Program-made: the position numbers and the translations under genes | NCBI GenBank assembly: GCA_002751075.1 | Contig: NAOQ01000603.1 | Span: 1-43,133, forward strand | Direction: 5' to 3' | Origin: Ichthyophonus hoferi | Taxonomy: Eukaryota; Opisthokonta; Ichthyosporea; Ichthyophonida; Ichthyophonidae | Length of the DNA stretch: 43,133 nucleotides | Shown: positions 11,702 to 24,800 of the stretch, piece by piece | Position numbering within the stretch: position 1 is the first letter of the stretch | Layout of the letters: each line of letters begins with the position of its first letter | Notes under the pieces: generated by a model | Database searches by the model: none | What the model saw: the letters and a program-made list of their open reading frames with translations, nothing else | What the model was told of the DNA's origin: nothing

Positions 11702-12439
11702 TCTCAATGGGCTTATCTAATCTTAATGATGTCATAAAATGCCTAGTTCTATAGTAAATATTCAAATAGAACTAGAGCAACTCAACGGAGTCACCTAAAA
11801 ACAAACATCGCGTCGGTTCTAGAAAATCTACGAAACTACAATCTACAAGAGTAGTACGGTCATACGTGGCATACACTAACGCAGGAAATCATTGGTTTGG
11901 AATGAAGTATTGTAATTTACTGTATCCTCTATTCTTGTTGTTCAAATGTTCTAAAAAATCTAAAAAATATTTTCAGAATTTTTCAACATATTTCCAAAAT
12001 CTTTCAACATATTGTCTTGTCAAATTTCTCCTAATATTTTGGAAATACCCTGTAAAAATGGTTAAAAAAGTCCTAAAGTGAGTCATTACCGAATTAAGAC
12101 TCCAAAATTTATCTCTGGCTGAATTTTTTTATATTTTCTAAATATAGCATTTTATATACAGAATACTGCAGAACCCAGCATTAATAGTACAGAACTACAA
12201 CTATAGTTATTTTTCCTATATTGTATATGTATTATTATTTAATATAGTCAATCTAATAATGTAGTTATCAAGACTAGTATGACTAGTGGTTCTATTGTAA
12301 TTTAGCAAAGACCGATATAACCCGTATCTGACTGGAGTACAATTTTAATGAGCTGGTGTCAGGTTGGCCAACTTGTAAAAATGTTTGTAATATCGTGTAA
12401 TACTATGCAATTATACATTAAAATCAGTCTAGTCAGACC

Positions 12440-12446
12440 TATAAAG
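12440..12446 (+). promoter_or_regulatory. TATA box candidate of the secreted-peptide frame
   Basis: TATAAAG sits 22 bp before the ATG at 12462. This would give a very short or absent leader if used as a core promoter. Confidence 0.3.
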
Positions 12447-12461
12447 TAGTTTAGCTATCCC

Positions 12462-12659
12462 ATGTATATACGGGCTGTACTACTTCTTGTATTTTTCGCT
12501 GGGCCTAGCGTTGGCAACAAAACCCATCAGTAGCAGGTGCTACATCAGGATGTAAATGAATATTTGCACTATTTCATGCTAGTAAACTGTTCTCCAACTC
12601 CTGCAGAGGCGAGAAATCTGGACACTGATTATTGTGCTCAAGTATCAATGGTGAAATAA
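12462..12659 (+). pseudogene. Short secreted-peptide frame with one internal TAG
   Basis: ATG at 12462 opens a signal-peptide-like start (MYIRAVLLLVFFAGPSVG) and runs 23 codons to TAG at 12531-12533. The same frame then stays open for 41 more codons to TAA at 12657-12659, with two cysteines in the distal part (NCSPTPAEA and DYCAQV). AATAAA follows at 12667-12672. The TAG is followed by CAG, partly matching the UAG-CAR-YYA readthrough context, but the third codon (GTG) does not fit. No plausible intron removes the stop. It may be a pseudogene, a 23-residue product or a readthrough gene. No family recognised. Confidence 0.4.
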
Positions 12660-12672
12660 ACATTGCAATAAA

Positions 12673-13370
12673 GATACAATAACTATATAATAAAGTATAA
12701 GCCAAGTTTCTTCCCATCAGTAAGTTTAAGTATATATATAAGAAATGTTTGTTTTATAATGGTTGGCGTCATTATCCGTGTTTATTATTGGTTCTTTCCA
12801 TTCCTTTTATCCTGGTATCAATCATAAAGATCCTTACTGCTTACTAGCTAGTATAATTCCTGAAGATCACTGAGCCTCTTACTACATATTTTTTTGTCCT
12901 AAATATGAATTTTAAAATTCACTATGAGAAACATAAAAATATTCTATAAAATCCAAAAACAAAGATAGGATAAAAACAATGAGACCACCCAATATTTATT
13001 TATTTAAAAATTATGCTAATAATTAATTTATATTAATTTTTAGCTTAAATTCATCTTTTCAAAGGCAAATTTTTATCTTATCTTTGTTTTTGGCTTTTAT
13101 GAATATTTTGATGATTCACAGGTATAGAATTATTTGTTCCTGTTATCTGCACTATTACCGAAACTGCAATTTCGTTCCCGTTTAAACCTATTTTTTTCTT
13201 TTTTTCTCTCGGGGGGCTGCCGCCCAAAAACTCCAGCTCTTCTATTAAAAAGGTTCAATAACTTCTAACCGTATTTTAGAACCTAAGTCCTAAACCCTAA
13301 TCTTGTCACTGTATCATTCAGAGACAATATAATCTCAGCCAAACATGCTGATATTGTCATTCCTTTATTG
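12673..13370. other. Gene-free interval
   Basis: No gene seen. AT-rich, with a short G/C patch (GGGGGGCTGCCGCCC near 13208) that stands out from its surroundings but has no recognised function. Confidence 0.5.
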
Positions 13371-13374
13371 ATTT

Positions 13375-13790
13375 GAATACTTGGGTATCTGGCGATGAGG
13401 GTGATCATATCTTCAAATACGTTTTCCTGACGGCGTTCTCACCTCCACATATACTCTTCTAGATAAATATAAAGCTTTCCGGGGACTGTCCCATGGTATC
13501 TTTTGCTTAGCTCTTTGAGGTCTCTTCGCATCCTCTCAATGCCGAGTGCGAATCAAATGAATATCTGGGGAGACATAGTTAAAACGATGATTTACCTTAA
13601 AGTGCATAATACCCAAATTGGACATGGTATCCATATCTGAGATGGGCCAGGAGTTGGACATGATAATGCTTCCTGGTGCAATGTGTTCCTCAATTCCTGC
13701 TAAAAGTGTCGCTTCTTCGCGATCCGAGACAGGGGATTGTGGTGGCAAATAACCGCTCCAACACCGTTAGAATTTTAATTCGCCTGCCTC
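13375..13790 (-). mobile_element. Merlin-type (ISXO2/IS1016-like) DNA transposon relic
   Basis: Minus-strand frames match the C-terminal half of the Merlin DDE transposase. The first segment has VSDREEATLLAGIEEHIAPG, then SIIMSNSW where the family usually has S-D-x-W, then HFKVNHRFNYVSP. After a frame change near 13545, a second segment reads DLKELSKRYHGTVPGKLYIY, EEYMWR, then after another change NVFEDMITLIARYP. The expected aspartate is Asn and the N-terminal half, including the first catalytic residue, was not found. No terminal inverted repeats recognised. A dead fragment of an element transferred by cut and paste. Confidence 0.85.
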
Positions 13791-13799
13791 GATATTTCC

Positions 13800-14843
13800 G
13801 GACAAATTATTCGCCTATTTCAAAAATGGCGCAATCGTATTAGAGGGCATCAGATTGACCATCTTCTTTACCATTTACCATTACCAGAATCTTGCTAATA
13901 CAATTTTATTACTTTAAAATTCAACGACAATATAAATTTGACTACTGAAAAGTTTAATTGCTAATAGTTACAGTAAAGAGGAACTCTATAGTTGTTTGGG
14001 AACCTAATGGAGAAACACCAATTATTGTATTTGTAAATTTCTGATTGGCTTGTGTATAGGTAGACCAGTAGTTTAGGCAACAACTTCCTATTACCCTTAA
14101 TAGATAATTATAATCGAATGTAACAGTAGTATACTATAATAAAAGATAATCTATATAAGGGAGATGAAGAATTTGGTTCCAATAGTTATTGATTCATGTT
14201 GACGGAATATATTATTAAATTAATCATAAGGTTTCCACTACATATACAAGTGATGATAATGTGGAGCTTAATTTATTGGCCAAGAACATAGTTAATCTAA
14301 TATGAAATATGATCAACGAATAATCTATGATCTTTATATCCAACAACCTTGCATCTATACCAATCACGCTGCTTTGGTGAGGTAGGAGTTATAATCCGTT
14401 ATATATTGGTCAGATTGTTTATTCCTTTACGGGGCTTAACGGGTATGTTCGATATGTATGATATAATTTCGTTATAGGTATTCCATCTTTCATAGTAGAG
14501 AGTACCCACCTTATATTTTTTGGAAGTTCCGAGACATTTTTAGGTAGTATCTAATATTTAATTTAGAAGCATGACTTGATCCTAGCAATAACCAATAACT
14601 TGGTAAATTGCAACCTATTATATACACAGATGGATTGCTATTAATGGTGTCTATAATAAAATTAAATAATTTCAAACACCATGGAATCTTACTCGTACCT
14701 GTTCTTTTACATAATATGTCTAGAAAGCAGCTCACCATACATATAGAAGGTGGCACTGCCCCAAAAAAAGAATGAGTAAACGGAAATTATGATAACTGTA
14801 GTAATATACTTAGGAAAGATTTACTCAATAAAAAACAATAATC
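13800..14843. other. 3' flank of the TRAF-like gene, part of the duplicated block
   Basis: No gene seen. From about 14210 onward this flank aligns with 21215-21860, sharing TTCATGTTGAC, TTTATTGGCCAAGA-CATAG, a GTACCCAC stretch and GAAGGTGGCACTG just before the coding end. Confidence 0.6.
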
Positions 14844-17800
14844 TTAATCTATACGAATATCGATATATAGCTGATCATTTCTAACATATGTGTTGTCTGC
14901 AGTCCTCAACACAGTTTGAGGAATAAAGTCAGGCTTACCCCAACCACTACTCGTACAAATGCATCCTTGAGTAGGCCGACCAATTTCCTGGTAATGCTGC
15001 CGAGTTTTTTTTTGCTTTACCGGATCTATTGTGAATGATTTATGTACAACATCCTTCTTACATTCTCGTTGAGAAACAAGAGTTATTGTGACCTTTTTAT
15101 TAAAGGGCCAGGTAATTTTATCATCATATAGACCAGCCTGAAGTTGAAAGAAAATTCCCATCTGATCCTGGGAATGTGGATGTTTTCCAAAAAAATAAAT
15201 ATGTAGTTTAAAACATACACCTGAAGGAAAATTATACATGTTCGTGGTAGTAATGGACCTCGCGTGTTCTGCGGGTGTGAGTAAAGAGCTTACGTCCCTA
15301 AGTCTCCACCGTGTGGTATTAGGAATATTTAATTCTATTATATCGTCCAAATAAATGCACGACTTGGTTTTCATCGATTTTCTACGGTTCAAAGACACAA
15401 CAGCTTTCGATTCCCTCTTGTTTGCATCGCTTTTCATCTGACCCAATGATTCTTTGAACTCACCCATAAATGTATGCATGTAGCTTCCAACATTTTCCAT
15501 CTGAGGTGGCAATATACATAAGAAACAGGAAGAGACGAGAAGGGCGCAGAGTTGGATAATGGTGGATTACAAAGGTTAACAAATAATAAAGAAATATATG
15601 GGAAAGGGAAAATTTAAAAATATGAAAAATGTACAAGAAAAACAGTGAGAAAATATCAACTTGCACATTAAGATGGATATGTGTTACATTGAAATGGAAC
15701 CGGATTTTAATTTGTACATGGCAGTTATGAAAGGAAGAAGAACAAATATTATTTGAGGTTATTAGTAAAACAGTGCTTGGTGATTGTGATATGGATACTT
15801 TGTTAATTAATATTAATCAAACAAAACCAAGACAAAAAGAAAAAAGAACTATATGATGTATGTACACAATTTTATGTATACTCCATGTGGGAATGTATAG
15901 TAATGTATATAAGCAGATATTAATGTCAACAACACAAGATAATCTATGTAGAGAAAAAGAAATAACTCACCAGATTAGACACAAACATAAGATGTTTTTG
16001 TTCTAATATATGCGTAATAATGTCTCCTCTTCTTATATTTTCAGTACAATCAATGGCAGGACAACGGATAATCGTATTAGCACACTCATTATCACAATGA
16101 TTCTGAAAAAGATAGCGAGGTCTAGTCTCACCACAATCACAAACTATTTGAGTTTCTGGGCATAGAATGTCCCTATGAGTGTCCATGTCTCTGTGCTATT
16201 GACAACAAGTCAATAAGACATGATTAGATGATTAGTCAAGGGCAGGAAACAGGGGTTTTTTTAAAAAATCAAAAACTATTTATTTAAATTGTATTATGCA
16301 ACCCTTAATAGTTAGATTGCATTATATGATCATTGATCTATTTTACAATCCACACCTTCATAAACCTTTTCAATGTTCAATATATGTTCTACTCATACTT
16401 ATGATTAAAAAAGAAGGATCAGCAATGTCAACTATTTTTTATTTCTTTTCAATGTTAATAGACAGATAAAGACATACAATATATTGTATGGGAAGAATAG
16501 CGGATTGGTATTAAGTATGAAGGGTATTTTCAATACTAAAGAATTTAAATTACTAGAATGTGACCAGGATACACACTTCAGATTGAAATATAGTATTTAG
16601 GAATCTACTAGTTTCGTTGACTCTTTCTGAAAAGATTGAGCGGTATGTGTTTATAGGGGGTTAATTATTACCTTGAGAGTACTCCGACACTGTTCACATT
16701 TCTGGAGACGGTGCACACAAGTAGATTCATGCGTGCTTATCCGATCGCCATAATCTGATACATCGCAACCCTCATGCCTACAGTTTACAGGGCTATACAC
16801 ACAGGTTTTTTCATGTGAAGCGATGTCTGCCATAAAAAAAATTTCTTCACAGCCAGCAAAGTTATTTTTGCATTGTAGTTCTAGATTATTATAGAAACTG
16901 AAGAATGTACGGGTAGGTTTGATCAACTGGGAGGCCTCAAGCTGCTTGCGATCAATGGGGCATGTAGAAAATTTGTGACTGTAAATGAAAACAATTACAT
17001 TGTGTTTTTAATGTTACGGTTCGGCAATAAAATACTATAAAGTAAAATTTGCTTTACCAAATGTATTAAGTGAGAAAGTGAATCTTTTTTTCATCCAAAA
17101 TACATAGAGATGTATACAGATTTGTAGTATTGAATAGTAAACGGAAAACCAGTCGTTATCGCCGTATATGACAACAGCTAGGCTTACCTTTTGGCAGGCC
17201 AAGTTTTGATGCACTGAGAGCAGAAAATATGTTCACATGGAGTGACGAGAGGGTCTCTTAGAATGTTAGAGCAGATAGAACAGATGAATTCATTTACAAA
17301 ACCACTTTTATCAATGAATCTTTCGATATTATATCCACCCTGCATGGTTGGATTTGAGGCTAATTTTGCAATTGACTTCATTTAGTTCAGCGTACTGTGT
17401 ACACTGCATTTTTATCGGTTACTAAACTTTGATATGGAATGAAGATTTATATATACTAATCTTGATAAGGATAGCGATTAATGGTCCCGTCACTAACCCC
17501 ATTCCCAGTATCTTTCTTATCATCAAATTAATCTTCAATAATCAGTTTCTTTTTATCACCTCACCATTACACGAATTGATTGTTTAAATCAATAAACAAA
17601 AAAGACATAAAAATGCGTCACCTACTTATATAGTGGGGAAATATATTTAATGGTGCAATTGTTGGATGGTATGCATTCACATTTTATTTTATTAGTATTT
17701 CTGATTATATGTTTCGAAAGTTTACAATGAGCACACTTTAATCTTCCCGTTAATCACTGATAAATTCCAAACCTATCTTAGATAGACTTTTGTCAAACGC

Positions 17801-17860
17801 CCTTTTAATTGGGTGACAAATATTACATATAATTGGTGGCTCCCACAATAATTATCTGCA
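14210..17860. repeat. Segmental duplication, unit 1 (intact TRAF-like gene)
   Basis: This block aligns with 21215-25420 over exons, introns and both flanks. At the upstream end the shared blocks include TTGATTGTTTAAA/TTGGTTGTTTAAA with AATAAACAA (17577 and 25163), then ATAAATTCCAAA-C-ATCTTA and CCCTTTTAATT. Exon number, order and intron phases are identical. Confidence 0.8.
14844..17381 (-). CDS. TRAF-like RING, zf-TRAF, MATH protein, four exons (intact)
   Basis: Likely cytosolic E3 ligase/adaptor of TNF-receptor-associated-factor type. Exons on the minus strand: 17381-17188, 16978-16672, 16195-15971, 15500-14844. All introns are GT-AG and the phases join, giving 460 aa. RING at 34-74: C34-x2-C37, C49-x-H51, C54-x2-C57, C71-P-I-D74, with Asp as the last ligand as in several TRAFs. 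TRAF-type zinc fingers occupy about 101-235, with regular Cys/His pairs (C101, C108, H120, C124; C131, C136, H148, C152). A short helical, coiled-coil-like segment (about 245-275) precedes a MATH/TRAF-C domain from W307, including the hallmark GLYDDKITWPFNKKVT. The start was chosen at ATG 17381 just before the RING. Which receptor it serves cannot be read from sequence. Confidence 0.93.
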
Positions 17861-18649
17861 ATACAAAGTTAACATTATTCACCAAGTTTAGCCCAATGAC
17901 CATCGTAAACCACGGTGCGCCAATCAAACTTTGCACAACAATGCTCAAACTCAGACCAGCTAAACGAGGTTTTATTATAAGTAATTATTTAGTATATCGT
18001 AGTAAACCGAGCGCAAAATAACACTTAATTAGAACCTCTAGTAACTATACTACAAGATGTTAAAGGCGCTATAATTTACTAGTGGTTTAATCACATTGCA
18101 AACGGTTAAATACAAAACAGCCTGGACCCTCTACTAAGTATTTCAGGGATTCAAAAAATAAATAGATGGTTTTGATGAGCTTTGCAATAGACTCCAAACG
18201 ATTGGCTTATTTCTTAGATCGCCATATAAGGTCCTTAATCCGCTCCACGTGCACTTTGAGTTCATCTCCAGATTAACCACTCCGGGTGCCGTTTCTTTGT
18301 CAATCGATACTGATCAGAACAAGACGCTATTCCCTCAAAAATCAAGAATTGAATGACCTGGAATACTTCGAGACACAGCCTAGCAGTAAAGGAGAAATTG
18401 AAGATTTAAGAAGGGAGTCCTTATTTATAATTATTATTAGATTTAGAACTAAAATCAGTGATACTTATTTCTATTTCAAGATATTACGGCCTGGTAATCT
18501 ACAAATTAAACTCAAGTTCACGCTGTTGAAGCCTTTAAGTTCTTACTGGGGTGTTGTGTTTTACATATGGTAACTACGATTTAATTTTAGTTGTGGATAA
18601 CCGGTTGCGGTATCGTTAGTAATAGGAGAAGAAACTCCAGGTTTTACTG

Positions 18650-18910
18650 TTTTATCTTTGTTAAAGCAGAAATATTTATTTAATTTAAGTATTTCTTTAT
18701 ATAGCTATAAACATTTAAGGTTATATGCAATTAATATTGCATATGTAGCCTGGGAAAATAGTTAGTGCAATCTATTTTATTGGTGTTAAACGGCAATTCC
18801 AGATATATCTATCAAAACTAAACCAGTCAATGGTATAGATCCTGCAATTATATATTATGTTTTGGGTCCAGATAACAAAGCTTAGGCATCCTGGCTAAGA
18901 CGAGCATTTA
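18650..18910. repeat. Dispersed repeat family B, copy 1
   Basis: Shares TTTCTTTATATAGCTATAA, TTGCATATGTAGCCTGGGAAAA and GTTAGTGCAAT with copy 2 at 19555-19745. Its distal part (ATCCAGATAA, GCTTAGGCATC-TG-CTAA) matches copy 3 near 34370-34405. Element type unknown. Confidence 0.75.
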
Positions 18911-19554
18911 TTAGAAATACTACGGTGGCACTGAGTAATAAAAAAATATCTTAGCGTATCTATACTCCATATATGCAAAGGGACATGGTAAAAAACCCCT
19001 TACTTCGGTATTATCTCTCCTTCTAAACAAATACAGTTCACAGGAACGTAGTAGCAAAGAAAGCCTATATAGTTTATCATGGTCGCAAAACCTGGTAATT
19101 TTTATCCACAAATGCCAAAAAAACATCTCACCCCAACCCCACATCCATCCACTGGCCTCTACGCATGGAAATTCAAAAAAATTACATCTACACACTCTTC
19201 AAATTTTGCATTTGAACTGTCAACATTTCCAGCTTCGAAGTGACACCAAGGGAATGTGCAAAACAACTGAGAAACACCCACATATCATCTCAGCCGCCAG
19301 ATGCTTTATGCCAGATGTCAGGAGTTATAGCTAGGGCCTGAGTAGGCAGAGCGAGCAACAACATTTAGTATACAGTGTGGGTGAACTGTCTTAAGTTGTT
19401 TTTTTATTGGATGCCATGCCTTCGGGAATTATCTGGTTCTTTTAGTGAGCCAAGCTTATAGCTAAGTCGTCACCATGTTAAAGTTCGTTTGGTATTTCTT
19501 TTTCATGGTTTTTGTGCCCTAGATGAAAAAATCCACCTAGGTCAAGGAGGAGTA

Positions 19555-19745
19555 TTTGAACAAGAATATTTATCTAATTTGGATATTTCTTTATATAGCT
19601 ATAAGTATTTAATATTATTAGCAATTATTATTGCATATGTAGCCTGGGAAAACAGTTAGTGCAATTTATTGGTGCTAAACGCCAATCCAATATTCTATAA
19701 AATAGAACCAGCCAATAGTAGAGACCCTGAAACTACTACAAACGT
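19555..19745. repeat. Dispersed repeat family B, copy 2
   Basis: Direct orientation relative to copy 1, about 900 bp away, with long near-identical blocks. It lacks the distal part seen in copies 1 and 3. Confidence 0.75.
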
Positions 19746-20614
19746 CTGTTAAATTGAATTCGTAGGAATCTGCATGGTGATTGAGTTGATATTTTCTTGG
19801 AAGAGGAGCCTTAGGTGAGTTGATCATCAATGAAGCTTCGAGAAATTTGCATTCACTGTTTCTTCTTATCCGTGAAGGCTATGGATCCTGACTAATTGGC
19901 AGTGATCACTAATGATTTCAGCTTAATTTTTTGCAGTTGTCCTAATAGATATATCTTGACCTAGGTGACTCATAATTATCTACAACTTACATTAAGTATG
20001 TACACTCAGTTTATTATTGCAACTTGTAATCAAAGTTTAGACTCAGTCTGGGTAAGCTGGTTATATAGTTTAAAGTGTGTTAAATCCAAGTTGATTACAT
20101 CATCAAATACAAATAGGGACATCATTTAAACAATTAATTATCATCACTTAATGTCTAAGTCCTAATTACTGATTGGAACCTCAGTCTAAATACTACTAAC
20201 ATTTAGAGGTTCAATATTATATAAACAATGAGTATCTTTATATAAGATAAGAAGTTTTCAGCTAAACATTGGTAGTGGCTGAAATATTTCAACAGAACCC
20301 AAATTGACCAATCACCAGCTGATCGATACCTATATAGTATCTGATTGGTTGTGTGTTTTTAGCATTGTTATTTCTATGAATTGATTGAATTAAAAATGCT
20401 GTGAACGCTTTGGTTCCAACAGATATCGATTAGAGCGGATTCAATATTATTCAGTTCCGCAATAGCTTTAAATTAATTACTATGAGTACTAATAAAATAT
20501 GTTTTATAGCTAATCAATAATAAGATGTAATTTCCATTTTGGAAAGACTTGTATAAAAGCTATTGGGTGCAAGAACCATTTAGCCGTTGATCAAATAGTA
20601 ATAACGCTTACATC

Positions 20615-20720
20615 AAGCTCATATTTGATAACTACGGCCTTGACCAATAAATTAATCTTACCATTATTATCACACTCACAAGAGGTCGAATTCCGACCTA
20701 TCAATTCGTGTAATCAATTT
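20615..20720. repeat. Dispersed repeat family C, copy 1
   Basis: CCTTGACCAATAAATTAATCTTACCATTA aligns, in pieces, with 35020-35130, followed in both by a GAATTC-GACCT block. Function unknown. Confidence 0.55.
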
Positions 20721-21879
20721 TATACTAAAATCAGTCAACACAACTCAGCAGGTTGTTGGTAATTAATTAGCAATTAATCAAAAGAGTGCTGAAGAAAACC
20801 CTAAAGAAGAGGGACAGGTTCGTAACCAATATTTGATTAAAACAACAATACTTTCAATTTCTTAAATACACACAATTATTCTCATTCTCAATTCTAGAGA
20901 CTTTTTAAACCTCTTACTTTATAACATATTGTTTGTAATAATAATTGTCTACAACAGCATGATTGTAAATGGGAAGTACACAGTTAATCTCTAATGGTCC
21001 AACTAATTTGATTCAAATAACCAGTTAAAAAATAGTAGATATGAATCGACTATTTTCTTTAAGTAAACATCTAATTAAATTGGTAATTTGTTCAAATAAA
21101 TCTAAGAAACTGAGTGTATTTATTCGAGAAATTGCCTCTAAACTCTTACCTAATCAATAATGCTTTTCATCAACACTTTTTTGATTGGCTATTAATTAAT
21201 TTACCATCAACTCATTGGTTCATGTTGACTCACTATAAGAATCATATAATCAAAAGAATTGTCAGGTGTAAATCCGACCACATGAACATGATAATGATGT
21301 CAAGAATAATTTATTGGCCAAGATCATAGTTAAACAAATAATTGATCAAGGCGTTGAAATAACTTGATTAACGGCTAAACTATGATCCTTGTATCCAATC
21401 ATCTTTTGTCTATGCCAATTACACACTGTTTTCGTGAGAACAAAGTTATAGTCCATTACGTATTGGTCAGATAGTTTATTCCTTAAAGGGGATTAACACG
21501 TTCGTTTGATAGGGATTTCATCTTTAACAGTATATATATAGTACCCACTCTATATTTGTTGAAGTTCCAAAATATATTGTGATAATATCTAAAATTTAGC
21601 ATAAGAACATTACTTAATTTTAGCAACAACGCTGTAAAATACAACTTGTATGATATACACAGATCAATCGTCACTCCTAGTCTTTACAATGAAATTAAAT
21701 AATTTCACCCAATATGGAATCCTACCTATACATTTCCTTCACGTAATATACCCAGAAAGGTCCTCACAATCCATAGAGAAGGTGGCACTGCTCCAAAAGG
21801 AAGAATAAGTAAGCAAAACGTATGATGGCATTGGTAATATAATTAGGAGAGGTTTGGTCAAGATAAACAATAATTGCAA

Positions 21880-24800
21880 TATATACAAATACCAATATAT
21901 AGCAGATCATCTTTGACATATATTTTTTCCGCCCTCCTCAATACAGTCAGAAATAAATTCATGGCAACCTCAAACTATACGCGATGCATTGTTCTCTTTA
22001 GTAGGTCACCAATGCTATGGTAATGTTTCCAGTCTGTTTTGTTCTTCACCGAATCTATTATAACTGCTTTATGTTCTACATCCTTCTCTTTATCTCGTTG
22101 AACAACGAGCGTTATCGCGACCCTTTTATTAATGAGTCAAATAACGCCATCATCAAATAGGTCAGCCTGGATATATAAGTAAGTGCCCAAGTGATCTTGG
22201 CGATCTCGATCTTCCCCATGAAAATCAATATAGATTTCAAAGAATATACCTGAGGGGAATTTGTACATCATGGGAATAATAGTGGACCTCGTATTCTTTG
22301 CAGGCTTGATTAAAGAAATCACGCCTCGAGGTATCCAACGTTTGGTATTGGAACTATTGGATTATATGTCTCTTCCATAGCTATCCTATATGGTAGTCTG
22401 CAATTTTATACTGTTCAGAGACGCGAGAATTTTGTATTTTGTTTTTATATCTTTTTTTATTTGATCCAATGACTTTTTAATCTCCTCAAAAGATATATTT
22501 ATTGTGTTCATGGGGATACCAATATATTGCCATCTAAAGTGGCAATATTCATAAAGAACAGGAAGAGACAAGAAAATAGTCGAGCCAGATAATAGTAGAC
22601 CATAGAGAACAAAAAATAATAAATTAATACATGGGAGAGACAACAGTTTTTTAAAATGGAAGAGTTATAGGGAAGATAGGGGGAAAATCCCAATTTTCAC
22701 GTGAAGATGAATATGGGTAGCATTGAAAATAATAAGGATTTGATCAGTACGTGGCAGTTATAAAGGAGGGAAGAATAAACATTATGTGGGTTAATTAGTG
22801 AAAAATGCTTGGCAATTTTTGTTTAGATACTGTGTTTATTAACAAAAATAAATGAGCAAAACTAAAACGAATAAGACAAAATAACGATATGGTGTGTGTA
22901 CAGAATGCCATTGCAACTCCATATATGGTAAAAACCAACAAAGTCAATCATAATGGGATGTATAGTAATATATATAAGCAGAAAATGATATACTAACTAC
23001 ACAGGATAATCTATATATATACAAAAAGAAATGACTCACCCGATTGTTTATAAACATAATATGTTTTGGCTCCGCTATATGTGTAATTATTTTACCTTTT
23101 CTCATGCTTTTAGTACAATCAATGGAAAGATAATGTATGATGTTGCTAGCACACTCATTATCATGATGATGATTCAAAAGATAGAGAGGTCTGGTTTCAC
23201 CGCAATCATAAGCCATTTGTGTCTCTGCGCATATGTCCCTGCACGTGGCCATGTCCCCGCACTGTCGACAATAAGCTAATAGAACACAGGAATAAAGAAG
23301 ATGAGGGGAGGCAATGGAGAATTCTTTTAAATCAAGTATTATTCGTGTGGATGGTAATATGTAATCCGTAATGACTAGATTGCATTACATGATAACTGGT
23401 CTATTCGATAGGCTTCGCCTTCATAAACCTTTGAAATATACAATATATGCACAGTTCATACTTATAATTTCAAAAACAGGATCAACCCAGACAACTAATT
23501 TTAATTTCTTTTCAACGTTGATAAAACATACATGGAGACATATATATATATCATGGAAAGAACGGCAGGTTGGTACTAAATATGATAGGTATTCTCAAAA
23601 CGGAGGAATTCAAGTTATACAATTCGCCAAAGATACACATTTTAAATTAAAAAAACTGCATTTAGAAATCTACTAGTTTTGCTTACACTTTATGGTAATC
23701 ATGAATGGCATGTCTATATAATAGGTTAATTATTACCTTGAGAGCAACCTGACAGTGCTTACATTCCTAGAGACGGTATGTACAAGTAGATTCATGTGCG
23801 TTTATCCAATTAGCTGGNNNNNNNNNNNNNNNNNNNNNNNNNNNNNNNNNNNNNNNNNNNNNNNNNNNNNNNNNNNNNNNNNNNNNNNNNNNNNNNNNNN
23901 NNNNNNNNNNNNNNNNNNNNNNNNNNNNNNNNNNNNNNNNNNNNNNNNNNNNNNNNNNNNNNNNNNNNNNNNNNNNNNNNNNNNNNNNNNNNNNNNNNNN
24001 NNNNNNNNNNNNNNNNNNNNNNNNNNNNNNNNNNNNNNNNNNNNNNNNNNNNNNNNNNNNNNNNNNNNNNNNNNNNNNNNNNNNNNNNNNNNNNNNNNNN
24101 NNNNNNNNNNNNNNNNNNNNNNNNNNNNNNNNNNNNNNNNNNNNNNNNNNNNNNNNNNNNNNNNNNNNNNNNNNNNNNNNNNNNNNNNNNNNNNNNNNNN
24201 NNNNNNNNNNNNNNNNNNNNNNNNNNNNNNNNNNNNNNNNNNNNNNNNNNNNNNNNNNNNNNCTGACAGTGCTTACATTCCTAGAGACGGTATGTACAAG
24301 TAGATTCATGTGCGTTTATCCAATTAGCTGGACCTGATACGTTGCAACCCTCATTCCCACATTTTACTGGGAGATCCAAACAGCTTTCTCTATGTGAAGC
24401 GATGTCTACCCTAAAAGGGGGTTTTTTTAGACAAGGTAGTGTTATTTTGGCATTGTAATTCTAGAATGTTATAGAAATTGAAGAATACAGGAACAGGTTT
24501 GCTTGGCTGTGAGGCCTAAAGGTATTTGCGATCAATGAGGTAGGTAGAAAAAATGAGGCTGTAAATAAAAATAATTCACTTCTCTTTATAATACTAGGGT
24601 TCGGTCGGCATTAAAATGCCATAAAGTACAACTTGCTTTACTAAATGCATCGAGAGACCGCAGAAAAAACATTTTCCTGTTTGTTTTCCAAATTCAAAAT
24701 GATGTAAACACATGTATAGCATGGAATAATAAGCGGGGCAATAATCGTTATAACAGAATTTGTCAACAATTAGACCTACCTTTCAGCAAGCCAATTTCGA

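Larger units (their letters stand above)
17861..21214. other. Spacer between the duplicated TRAF blocks
   Basis: No convincing gene. It contains two copies of dispersed repeat family B (18650-18910, 19555-19745), a copy of family C near 20620-20720, and open frames without recognisable motifs. A plus-strand frame at about 18942-19334 stays open for some 130 codons without a usable start, and one at 18208-18351 has protein-like composition. I cannot assign either and treat them as unproven. Confidence 0.5.

Noticed and set aside
13260-13310. CCTAAGTCCTAAACCCTAA resembling telomere repeat
   Set aside because: Only one to two imperfect units, not an array.
18920-19195. 91-codon minus-strand frame rich in Trp and Cys, and a longer open plus-strand frame over it
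   Set aside because: No recognised motif and no usable start or splice context for the longer frame; insufficient evidence for either strand.
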